From Parietichytrium sp. I65-24A (taxonomy: Eukaryota > Sar > Bigyra > Thraustochytrida > Thraustochytriidae), in contig BLSF01000001.1 of the NCBI GenBank assembly GCA_012862575.1, positions 186,001 to 250,000 of the forward strand: a DNA stretch of 64,000 bases. Direction: 5' to 3'. The notes under the pieces are model-generated. The model saw only the letters and a program-made list of their open reading frames with translations. It was not told the origin of the DNA and did no database searches. Shown here in pieces: positions 18,562 through 27,567 of the stretch. The translations under genes and the position numbers were made by a program. Positions within the stretch are counted from its first letter, which is position 1, and the number at the start of each line of letters is the position of its first letter.

Positions 18562-20010
18562 ATGGACAGTACATCTGGACAGGTGCCATTCTTGCCGGTC
18601 GATGCAGCGAGGGAACATGACCAAGATGAAAGTTTCGACCAAGACCCGAAACCAGATTTTGGGCCAGCTTATGGGCGGGACTCAGTGTTCTGGAGCCACA
18701 TTGGGATGGGTGCCTTGTTCGGGGCGTTCATGGGATTAGCTTCCTTCTTGTACCTAGAAGCAATCGAGCTAGTCCAAGATGCGTGGTGGGGCGAGGACTA
18801 TGGAACAATGAAGGGAAGCGCAGACCTGGGGACCGGAAAGCCGGAGTGGATCTTAATAATGTCTCTTGGTGGCTTCCTTGTTGGCGTGGTTAAGGTTGTC
18901 GTCAGCTTCCCCTCAGTTGTCCAGGGATTTATGAACGAAGTGAGGCACCAGCGGGTCAACCCCACAGACGGAGCGAAAGTTGTAGTAACCTCTATGATCA
19001 GTTTGATGGCAGGTGCAAGTCTGGGGCCAGAGGCTGCCATGGGATCTTTAGGCGGGGGTGTTGCTCAGTTGTGGTCGGACAAGCGAAGGTTGCCAAGCGA
19101 GATCAGTGAGCAACATGTCGTAAATGGAATATCTGCAGCGATCGGGCCACTTTTCCCTTCCCCAGCTATTGCAGTAGCTGTGATGACGGAAGTTGGAAAC
19201 AAGGACACCATGCACGACAGTTACATGCGCGCGGTTGCTATGATTGGCACCGCGGCTTCGATCAGCTTTGGGATCTTTTATACGTTCAAAGGGCACACAT
19301 ATCTGCCCTTTAACCCGCTGATAACGACATACAACTTTGAGGAAGGGGATCAAGTGATCGCAGTTCTTATCGGCGTTGTAAGCTCTTTTGTGGCCATCTT
19401 ACACTTGGTGATCGCTGGTGTGGTGAATAAGATGTTTTTCGCCTTGGGAAAAAGACTGCCCCGACGAATTAGAAGAGTGGTTTTGCCTACCTTTGGCGGA
19501 GCACTCTTGGGCTTGATTGCATATGCTGCGCCTCTATCGCTTGGGTCAGGAAGCAAGCAGACGAAGCAAATGCTGGAGCTTGTCACCAAAGGAGAAATGG
19601 GAGCGACTGGATTTGCCCTCACGGCTCTGGCAAAGTCGTTTGCATTTGCAATCTCGAAAGCCAGCGGGTTTATCGGCGGCCCTCTATTTCCGCTCTTATT
19701 TCTTGGTGCCGCAATTGCGAATGCCTCCTGGTCACTACTCTACGGAGGGGACGGGGCCGTTTTGCTGTTTGATAGCCTCGACCATCAGCGAGAGGCTGGG
19801 CGTCTGGTCCTCTTCTCTATCTGTTTTATGGCCGGTGTGCCAGCAAGTGTGATGGCATCGCCAATTTCACTTGTGCTTATGGTCGCGTTCTCCTTTCAGC
19901 TTTCAGCATACCAAGCCACACCGATACTCATCACCTGCCTTTCTTCTCACATGGTCTCAGTTGGGACTGGATGTTTGCAAAGGCTTGTTGCGAAAGGAGA
20001 CAAGGAATAG
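18562..20010 (+). CDS. ClC-family chloride channel/transporter
   Basis: 482 residues, single exon from ATG 18562. About ten to eleven hydrophobic segments start after a short acidic cytosolic N-terminus of about 45 residues. The family motif GASLGPEAAMGSLGGG (about 153-168) carries the gating-type Glu in GPEA. A second motif, GFIGGPLFPLLFLGAA (about 368-384), fits the GxFxP helix. There is no CBS pair at the C-terminus, so the protein is shorter than animal and plant ClCs and closer in layout to bacterial-type ClC proteins. A horizontal origin is possible but cannot be tested here. Expected role: Cl-/H+ exchange or Cl- conductance in an endomembrane or the plasma membrane. Confidence 0.88.
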   Translation: MDSTSGQVPFLPVDAAREHDQDESFDQDPKPDFGPAYGRDSVFWSHIGMGALFGAFMGLASFLYLEAIELVQDAWWGEDYGTMKGSADLGTGKPEWILIMSLGGFLVGVVKVVVSFPSVVQGFMNEVRHQRVNPTDGAKVVVTSMISLMAGASLGPEAAMGSLGGGVAQLWSDKRRLPSEISEQHVVNGISAAIGPLFPSPAIAVAVMTEVGNKDTMHDSYMRAVAMIGTAASISFGIFYTFKGHTYLPFNPLITTYNFEEGDQVIAVLIGVVSSFVAILHLVIAGVVNKMFFALGKRLPRRIRRVVLPTFGGALLGLIAYAAPLSLGSGSKQTKQMLELVTKGEMGATGFALTALAKSFAFAISKASGFIGGPLFPLLFLGAAIANASWSLLYGGDGAVLLFDSLDHQREAGRLVLFSICFMAGVPASVMASPISLVLMVAFSFQLSAYQATPILITCLSSHMVSVGTGCLQRLVAKGDKE

Positions 20011-20463
20011 AGAAACACCCTTTTGGCAACTCCCTTCCGACCTCATGTTTAGGATTGGAAGCACATGACAAAATGTAAATGTAAATCGAACGAACGTTGA
20101 GTCAGGAGAGTAACTTTGGAATGAAGGCATCGTCCCACGAAAAGAGGTGCCGGTACACGCAGTTGGATCGGTACACTTTGGGTGAGCAAACAAACTTGCC
20201 CACTCGGCCCTATTCAACGCTTCTCATACGTAGGCACACCTTCGCGCCCTGTCAATCATCGTAAGATCGTAGTGCTCGGCGAGATCAAGTTTCCACTTCA
20301 AGCCAGGCCACAAGATTACACAAAGCACAGCGGAAAAATATAGATAGTGGGACCGTGAGTGGAACAAAACAAAAGCTTTTTTTTTTCTATTCTCTGTAGT
20401 ATTGTGTCATATTGATTCATCAAATCAAACGAGATTTTTTAAGTACTTCATCTGTCAAACCGT
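20011..20463. other. Convergent intergenic region
   Basis: Probable shared 3' UTR space between the ClC and lectin-like genes. It includes a T run at 20376-20386 and otherwise unremarkable sequence. No gene is seen. Confidence 0.5.
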
Positions 20464-23400
20464 TTAAAGGTGAGCGACAGAGATTTTTCCAGAGTCGTAG
20501 GCGTCAACACCTTTGTTGCGGGAGAGTTTGGCTTTGATCAGATCGCGCTTCTTGTAGGCAAATACTCCTCCCCCGAGAGCAGCAACTGCACCAAGAGTGA
20601 GACCTACAATAAGTCCTACACTTGAAGAAGAAGTATCTTCATCAGCCACACCGGCATCTGGATCTCCGATTGAGCGAAAGGCACTTGCCTCGCACCCTTC
20701 GGACTCTCCGGAGTACTTGATCTTGGCGTACATCACAAGCTCGTACTCTGGGTTTTCCATCAGAAGGGTCTCCATTTTGTTCGAGATGGTGATGTTGAAG
20801 GTGCCGAGCAAAGGGAGTGCGTCATTCTCCTCGTCATTCAACTCGAGGCAAAGTTTGGATTTGTCGTTCTCGTCGCGCAAGATAAAGCTCTCGTATTCAT
20901 AGTTTGGAGAGCCGCAGTCTTCATAGCCATCATCCCCTTCTTGGAATACCTGCACACGAGCTGCACCTGGTTGGCGAATGTTGTCGACCTCAAAGACATG
21001 GCGCTGAGAGCTGGAGTCAATCTTCACGTATGGGCCGCCACGCTTGACATTGATCTCCATGGGGCTGGCAAAGCTCATCACGTGAGGCTTCATATCATCG
21101 CTTCCATCTTCAATTATGATTGCGTACGAAACCGCCTCGAGATTGTAGCCGCACTGGCTGAAGGTGTTGGGCAAATCATACATTTCGACGGTGTACTGGG
21201 AGTTAAAATACTCCTTGTCTCCGTTAAAGTAAGAAGTCACCTGGCGCCCAGTTGCAATGGAGGAACGGAACCAGTCAGAACGACGCGACGGGTACGTGGC
21301 GATGCGAGCGGCGAATGAATCGTCCAAGTCTTCGAGAATGGTCTTCACAGATTTCCACTGAGCGTCTGCCGAAGTTGCCTGGAAGACCTTTGTAGTTCGG
21401 AAACTGCAAGCTTCAAGTGTGGTCAGATCCGCGTACCAAGCTGCAGCGCAGACCTGCGACAGTGTATCGTCCTGCAATTCGGTGAGGCGGAGATACACCT
21501 CCGGGTCCCGGCGGCCAAGCACCTCAGGCTTTTGACGCTTGACGACGGTCATGCTTTCCAGAAATTCTGTCAACTGGAGCGTTGCTGTCTCGTCAAGCTC
21601 GGATGCCCGTGCTTCGAAGGTGGCAGAGGATTCTGACCAGCTCTGAATACTCGCGGACATGCTCTGCAACTTGACATTATTGAGAGAAACATCACGCGCG
21701 AGGCGGGTCACTTCCACCAATCGAGTGTGAAGAGCTTGGCCGTGAATCATTGCTTGCAATACATTTGCCTTGTAACTATCCATGAGTGCCAAACCCTTCG
21801 CTGCAAAGGTTTGCAAATCGGAGTCTGGGCAGCCGTCTTTGTCACCAAGGGCGCGGCGAAAGGTTTTTCCGCTAGCGAGCGGGTTTGGGCTCTGCATGGT
21901 GGAGCGAGCGCGAAGCCTTGATGCCGTAGTGTCTCCTTCCTCTGCGAAGGTATCGAGGGAGGTGGACAGAAGCTTCTCGTCGGACCCGAGGAGACGTCTT
22001 CCCGCGACGCTCTTGAAATCCTGATAAACTTCAGTCTCCTCGACGAAACGAAGGACCTCGAGTTGAACGGAAGGCCAGAAGGACGTTGAAACGCTCTCGG
22101 CGATTGAGCTCTCTGGATATTCTCCAGAGAGGATGTAGTTAAACTCAACTGTGAGCTGTCCAAAGAATTGTGCCACTTCCTGGGCGATTCCTGCCAGAAT
22201 TTGAAACGCCTCCTTCGACTTTTGCATGTTTGCTTCGTAGTTGGTCTCGATTTCAGCCTTTTCAGACTCGTAGTTCATTAGCACGGAGACACCGTCCATA
22301 ATTTCTCCGAGGCCAGCAGCACCAGGAACACCGACGCTTTCGAGTACGCCAAAGGTCTGTTTGAGAAAGTCCACCGCGAATTCCCCAGCATCACCGGTGT
22401 CAAAGTTCGAATCACCCAAGATGAATCCAGCGGCCTTGTCCAAGATCAGATCAGAATATCCCGCCAGAGCTTTCAGACTATCAAAAGTCGTACTATTCTT
22501 GACCTCTTCCTTGGTCGTTGGATTGGTAACGGGATCCTTTCTGTTCTTGGCAGAGGCGGCGTACTTGCTGCTCATGGACTGGAACGTCTTCTGGAGGAGG
22601 CTGGCACCCGATCCAATGATGTCTTTGAATTTTGAAGCTCCTTGTTTGGCAAGGTTCTTGAGAGTGCTTGCACCGCCGGTTGCAATGAATTCTCCGACTT
22701 CCTTGACACAATCAAACGCACCCTTCACGATGGTAAAGATGGCCATTGCACGCTTTCTAGCGAGCGCGGCAAGCTCCTGTTTCTTTTTGCATTCGTAAAA
22801 GTCTTTTGCGGTGTCTCCCATCGGCTCGATCGCGTCGGTCATGCCATCAATATACTCCTGTCCTGCCGTGATATCTGACTGGATAGACTCGATTGCACCT
22901 CTGAACATTGCCTGCAAAGGAAGAAGTTCTGCCTCCAACGTAGAGTACTCCAGCTCGAGGTCTGCTACCTGGTTGGCAGCGATGGTTTGAAAGTTTTTCA
23001 AGTTCTCCTGCTGGATCGTGACGCCGACTTTTGACACAAGCTCACCAAGCGATGCCAAGTTCACATTCACGTTCGCCTCAAAGTCGCTGAGCTGGTTTTG
23101 AATCTCTTGCGTTGCGCTCGCAATCTTGTCGGACATCTCCGAGAATCCAGCCTCAATTACGACCTGTCCGCGCTCGCTCTGTATTGCGGCTCGAATCGTC
23201 TCGACGTTTGAGTCACAGCCATCTCGGATACATACGCTCTTCTGCTTGGAGTAGCTAACACCGTTGTAACTCTTCATGATAGCCTGGCGCTCCACGTGCA
23301 GCTTGCGATCCTCAATCAGTCCACGGTGAAAGGCAGTAAGCTCGCGAACGTACGTCGTCGAGCTGTCGACAGTTGCTGATCTGGACGCAAAGCTACGCGC

Positions 23401-26400
23401 AAGTTCGCCAACAGTACTCAAAAGGCGCACGTTGTAAGATTGTGCATTTACCTTCCACGAGTCCAAGGAAACACACTCCCTGACGTAGAAGAGCATGGGA
23501 ACACCAACATCGAAAGTCAAGTCGTTTTCTACGAATTCGTCTCCGTACGCACAGTAGGCCATAGAGGCGTACATGTTTGCGATTTCGCCCTCATCATTCA
23601 GCTCTTCGCAACTGTAGGTGCTTCCGGATTGTATCGCGCGGGACCCGCATTCACAGATGAGGAAGGTCTTGATTGCAGCCTGGCATGTGTTGTATATGGT
23701 AGTGTCATCGGAGTCAGCAAGACGCCTGCGCGAGGCACCGCTAACGCCACCATCTGCAAACTTGAACATGGACTTGAAATAGGTGATTGAGCCCGAGTCT
23801 ACCTGTGCATTGCCGAGTGGTACTTGTGGCTGTGGCGGAGGGAAGGGTGTGAGGAAAGACGCGTCCTTGCCCTTGTTGTACCAGTCGATGATCTGCGAGA
23901 GATGCACGAGATCCAAATATGCATCCCTGGACAGCTTTCCGGGCAGACCTTCGTCAGCATTGAGTTCCTTCAAAGCTTCGAGATAGAATTTGTCCAAGGA
24001 TGGAGTGGCGCGAGTGTTTGGAGCGCTGCGGTAGCCGAATTCGTTGAAGCAACGGAGACCGTCGTCAATCATGTTCTCCAAAGCAGTCGAAGCAGAAGAG
24101 TCCCCACTTAGGACGAGACTTTGCACGCCAGCAAAGTGCAAGTAGAACTCTGCAGCAGCAGAGTCAGTTCTGCACACCAACCCACTCGAGCCAACCACGA
24201 GGCTAGGCGATTTCTCGGTGACAGGGAGGAACACCTCGCGAATTGGGGACTGCATGTACTCGTCCGAGCTTGCGAAGAGCTTGTTCCCGCTGTCCTGCAT
24301 CACAAGAGTAATAGCGCGTGTTTGAGCGGAAAAATTGAGACTATCCAGATTCTTGAAGGAGAGACGCTCCACCTTTGTGTCCGTGCTTTCAAGGTCCACG
24401 GTGAAAATGGAGCCGGTGAGGGGCTGGGAAAGATAAAGACTGCCAGTGCTATCCACAACCAGGGATGAGATGGACGACGTAAACAGCGCGTGCGAATCTT
24501 CGACGGACACGCCAGCAGCTGAAGTAGTTTCTCGCCCTTGGAGCGGGTACGACAACTTGGCCATGTACAATGGTGAAGCCATAGTCAAATCAATGTCCAG
24601 CTGGAGGACAGTATAGCGCTGGCCTTCCGACGAGGGCTTTAGATTGACTGCCAAGGTCGCCACATAGATTCTGGTGTCGTTGAACATGGACAAAGATTGT
24701 GGGATCCCGATTTCCGCTTTCCCGCCTCTTGCTGGGAGGACTGGGACACTTGTTGCGACGTAGGCTTCTTTGGAAGACTCATCCACAATTCCGGCCACAG
24801 CGTATACAAGCTTTTCAACTAAATCAATGCACCCCACCATTCGAGATACGCTACTAATGAAATAAAGGCGTGATCCGTCCGAGTTGAACTTCATATCGTT
24901 GATTCTTTCGAAGTCAGCAACATCCATTTTTTCTGCAGTGTAACCAATCGCATTGTAGCTGGCGCCCGCGAATTTGGTAGCCTCATTGGATCCACTAGGA
25001 AGGACATAGATCGAAGCGTAGCCCTCTCCATTTGGTAGAGTGTTAATCGCATAGTAAATGTCTCCGGTCACTGGATGGACAGCCAGAGCAGTCATATATA
25101 GTTCACTGTCCGAGTCTTTCCCAGAGAGACAGTACATGCGATGCGGCTCGGTATAAAACGTCGAGCAAGACACCTTGTCGAAATCAGGCGGGGTGTAAAC
25201 TGTGGTGTACGCTGAAGTCTCTGGAGTGTACCGATAGATCGATCCAGTCTCCATGTTGGCAAAAACGATGGAGCCATCAGGAGCAGCGGAAGCGCTCGAG
25301 GCAGAATACATTGGCTTTGCATTAAGAGCTGTTCGCGTGGCGCGAAGACCGTCCCCTTTCGGAGTCCTTCGCTCCTCACTGCACGCGAGCTTGCCGGCTG
25401 CTCTAATGAATTTCTTGTTTGCATCATACGACACCGTTCCGAGGCTCACCACTGCGCCGTTTTCAGTCGCCCAATTGTAAGGATTGGAGAGAGGCTCACC
25501 GTTGACCCATTGCCAAGCTGAGTGCTCGATACCCTCCAAGCCGATGGTGTAACCGTTCAGAGCCGCTGCAATATTTGTGTCGCCGCTTGGGTTAACAGCT
25601 ACGTCAAGTCCATACTTGGCGCACTCCGTCTTTGCATCTGCAAGTTCGTAGATGGTATCACCAGAAAAAAGATAGACTGTACGCTCGGGGCCCTCATAGG
25701 AAGCAAAGGGTTCTTCACCAATACTCACCAAAGTCTTCGGCTCCGTTTTGACTGTTTGTTTGGCGCGACACACGTAGGGTTTGCTTGTTGTGCAAGAGTC
25801 GTACGTCCATTTCCCATCCTTCACTGAGTAAGACAAGCAAGCGGCCTGTTTCAAGTAGCAAAACTCCAAGGAGCGCTCGCCAGGGTTGGTCGCACAGCTC
25901 TCAGTTGTGCGGAATCGAACATCGTAGATAGATGGAAACTCTGGTCCTGACATAGCCGGAAAGATCGCCGAGCTCTGGTCGATATAACTCCAACGGTTGG
26001 TGTCCGCGTGCATGTCAGCCTCAGTCGAATACAAGTCGAAGTCAGTTCCTGCCTTGTCACTCAAAGTATTCCAAGATGTGATGAGAGCAGAGATGTCAGA
26101 AATCGCTGTTCGGCGGGTGTAGTAGGTGTATGGTGTTTGCTCCACAAGCAGACGGAACGCGCGCACGCCGCTCGAAGACTCTAGAGCTCCCCATTGGTCC
26201 GCAAAGTCAAGTGAAGAGAGGATCTCGCTACAGGAGCCAACATTCTGTCCGGAGTTGGTGCCATCAGTCCAATCGGTACCTTTCCAGTGCCAAGCGGCCT
26301 TCCACTCGCAATAGCTCTTGTAAGATGCGATATTCACCGCAGCGCTACTCAAATAGTTGGAGTACTCAACGGAATTTCCGTCCATCCAGGCTGGCGTCGC

Positions 26401-27567
26401 TCCCGTTGTTTCCAACCGCTGTCCGATCCAAACATCGCTTGAAATGCTGTCAGCGAGAGCCTTCACCAAGAGCTCTTCCTTTGCAGTGAGGATGCTGGCG
26501 AGAGACCCTCCGCCACTCTCGCACCTATCGCTGGCGTCTTGAAAAGACTCAGCTTCGCGCATCAACCAAAATGATGAGACACCATCAAAAAGATAGTCCT
26601 GTACAGCTTCGCACAGGGCGACTGGGTCGTCAGTTTCCTCGTTCGCAATGACCTTGGCGCAGTTGTCGAACTGAATGTTTTCAAATTTTGATTTGCCCCC
26701 TAAAGATATCACAGAGACCTTCTCAGAACCCATGTACCCACACATGTTGGCAGATTGTGTCGACCAGGTAATGCTAGGCGAGCTGGAGACCGTGGAGCGC
26801 TCGGAGAGGACGACCGCGCCTGCGCTGTTGGTTTTCAGTCCAAGATAGGCAGGGGAGGATGGATAGCGCACCAAGGTTCGCATCGCGAAGAGATAGTCCA
26901 AGTGCGATTCGATGCCTGCAAGTCTTCCTCCGTTCTTCACGCAAAGCTTTTGAGCGTCCTCCCACGTCATCTCCTGTTGCTTCACAACAAAGAATCTGTC
27001 TCCATAGGACTCTCTGACTGGGTTGGTCAATGCCACGCCGGTGCGGTAGCACGCAGTTCCTGCTACGGAGCTTTTCTCAAGTTGAGTGAACGTCAAATTG
27101 TCATAGTCGCCGTTGTTTTGGATAATGTACCCATTGTTTTCAGAGATATCATCAAAGGCTGCATCAAATTCGTGTGTCACTCCCCCACCGTGGCCGCTCC
27201 AAAACGTTTGGCCGGCCGGGAAGAATCTGACGATGCCCCTCATGAAGGAGTCATCCTTTAGTTCTGCTTTTGTGAGTGCAAGCGGCTTGCCCCCCCATGC
27301 ATTGCATGCGTCCACTTGCTTGTCATACGTAGCCCTGGTTTCGTGGGACACGAAAAGCTCGATGTGGTCTCTCTCAACGTTCCTGCTGTTTGCGCCGGAC
27401 CCAACAACGAAAAAACCCGAAGCACCACCGATGTCCTGGATGCTTGCATCGACGCCACTCCTGGAGATTCCGTCGAAAGCATCGATCGACCGCACGAACG
27501 CCGGTTTGTCAGCTTGTGCGAAGGCGGCGAGCGCCACCAGGAGCGCGCAAAGCGCAAAGACAAACAT
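20464..27567 (-). CDS. Giant C-type-lectin-like type I membrane protein
   Basis: 2367 residues in one exon. ATG 27567 is chosen because it begins a clean signal peptide (hydrophobic core at residues 3-18, then AQAD); the frame upstream is very basic and lacks this. Three to four C-type-lectin-like domains follow, at about 70-180, 185-315, 330-475 and 635-745. They show EDAQKLCVKNGGRLAGI, QDASDRCESGGGSLASI and DVWIG signatures. A region of about 760-1130 has repeated SIY/LYFIS/IYVA strands typical of a beta-propeller (NHL/YWTD-like). About 1430-1830 is alpha-helical, with coiled-coil and Ala/Gly stretches. A membrane helix (about 2317-2338) and a 30-residue basic cytosolic tail ending VAHL close the protein. 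Three Arg-Arg-x-Leu-like sites at about 1279, 1856 and 1902 may be protease sites. Role: most likely cell-surface carbohydrate or particle binding; the ligand is unknown. Confidence 0.82.
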   Translation of the reverse strand: MFVFALCALLVALAAFAQADKPAFVRSIDAFDGISRSGVDASIQDIGGASGFFVVGSGANSRNVERDHIELFVSHETRATYDKQVDACNAWGGKPLALTKAELKDDSFMRGIVRFFPAGQTFWSGHGGGVTHEFDAAFDDISENNGYIIQNNGDYDNLTFTQLEKSSVAGTACYRTGVALTNPVRESYGDRFFVVKQQEMTWEDAQKLCVKNGGRLAGIESHLDYLFAMRTLVRYPSSPAYLGLKTNSAGAVVLSERSTVSSSPSITWSTQSANMCGYMGSEKVSVISLGGKSKFENIQFDNCAKVIANEETDDPVALCEAVQDYLFDGVSSFWLMREAESFQDASDRCESGGGSLASILTAKEELLVKALADSISSDVWIGQRLETTGATPAWMDGNSVEYSNYLSSAAVNIASYKSYCEWKAAWHWKGTDWTDGTNSGQNVGSCSEILSSLDFADQWGALESSSGVRAFRLLVEQTPYTYYTRRTAISDISALITSWNTLSDKAGTDFDLYSTEADMHADTNRWSYIDQSSAIFPAMSGPEFPSIYDVRFRTTESCATNPGERSLEFCYLKQAACLSYSVKDGKWTYDSCTTSKPYVCRAKQTVKTEPKTLVSIGEEPFASYEGPERTVYLFSGDTIYELADAKTECAKYGLDVAVNPSGDTNIAAALNGYTIGLEGIEHSAWQWVNGEPLSNPYNWATENGAVVSLGTVSYDANKKFIRAAGKLACSEERRTPKGDGLRATRTALNAKPMYSASSASAAPDGSIVFANMETGSIYRYTPETSAYTTVYTPPDFDKVSCSTFYTEPHRMYCLSGKDSDSELYMTALAVHPVTGDIYYAINTLPNGEGYASIYVLPSGSNEATKFAGASYNAIGYTAEKMDVADFERINDMKFNSDGSRLYFISSVSRMVGCIDLVEKLVYAVAGIVDESSKEAYVATSVPVLPARGGKAEIGIPQSLSMFNDTRIYVATLAVNLKPSSEGQRYTVLQLDIDLTMASPLYMAKLSYPLQGRETTSAAGVSVEDSHALFTSSISSLVVDSTGSLYLSQPLTGSIFTVDLESTDTKVERLSFKNLDSLNFSAQTRAITLVMQDSGNKLFASSDEYMQSPIREVFLPVTEKSPSLVVGSSGLVCRTDSAAAEFYLHFAGVQSLVLSGDSSASTALENMIDDGLRCFNEFGYRSAPNTRATPSLDKFYLEALKELNADEGLPGKLSRDAYLDLVHLSQIIDWYNKGKDASFLTPFPPPQPQVPLGNAQVDSGSITYFKSMFKFADGGVSGASRRRLADSDDTTIYNTCQAAIKTFLICECGSRAIQSGSTYSCEELNDEGEIANMYASMAYCAYGDEFVENDLTFDVGVPMLFYVRECVSLDSWKVNAQSYNVRLLSTVGELARSFASRSATVDSSTTYVRELTAFHRGLIEDRKLHVERQAIMKSYNGVSYSKQKSVCIRDGCDSNVETIRAAIQSERGQVVIEAGFSEMSDKIASATQEIQNQLSDFEANVNVNLASLGELVSKVGVTIQQENLKNFQTIAANQVADLELEYSTLEAELLPLQAMFRGAIESIQSDITAGQEYIDGMTDAIEPMGDTAKDFYECKKKQELAALARKRAMAIFTIVKGAFDCVKEVGEFIATGGASTLKNLAKQGASKFKDIIGSGASLLQKTFQSMSSKYAASAKNRKDPVTNPTTKEEVKNSTTFDSLKALAGYSDLILDKAAGFILGDSNFDTGDAGEFAVDFLKQTFGVLESVGVPGAAGLGEIMDGVSVLMNYESEKAEIETNYEANMQKSKEAFQILAGIAQEVAQFFGQLTVEFNYILSGEYPESSIAESVSTSFWPSVQLEVLRFVEETEVYQDFKSVAGRRLLGSDEKLLSTSLDTFAEEGDTTASRLRARSTMQSPNPLASGKTFRRALGDKDGCPDSDLQTFAAKGLALMDSYKANVLQAMIHGQALHTRLVEVTRLARDVSLNNVKLQSMSASIQSWSESSATFEARASELDETATLQLTEFLESMTVVKRQKPEVLGRRDPEVYLRLTELQDDTLSQVCAAAWYADLTTLEACSFRTTKVFQATSADAQWKSVKTILEDLDDSFAARIATYPSRRSDWFRSSIATGRQVTSYFNGDKEYFNSQYTVEMYDLPNTFSQCGYNLEAVSYAIIIEDGSDDMKPHVMSFASPMEINVKRGGPYVKIDSSSQRHVFEVDNIRQPGAARVQVFQEGDDGYEDCGSPNYEYESFILRDENDKSKLCLELNDEENDALPLLGTFNITISNKMETLLMENPEYELVMYAKIKYSGESEGCEASAFRSIGDPDAGVADEDTSSSSVGLIVGLTLGAVAALGGGVFAYKKRDLIKAKLSRNKGVDAYDSGKISVAHL

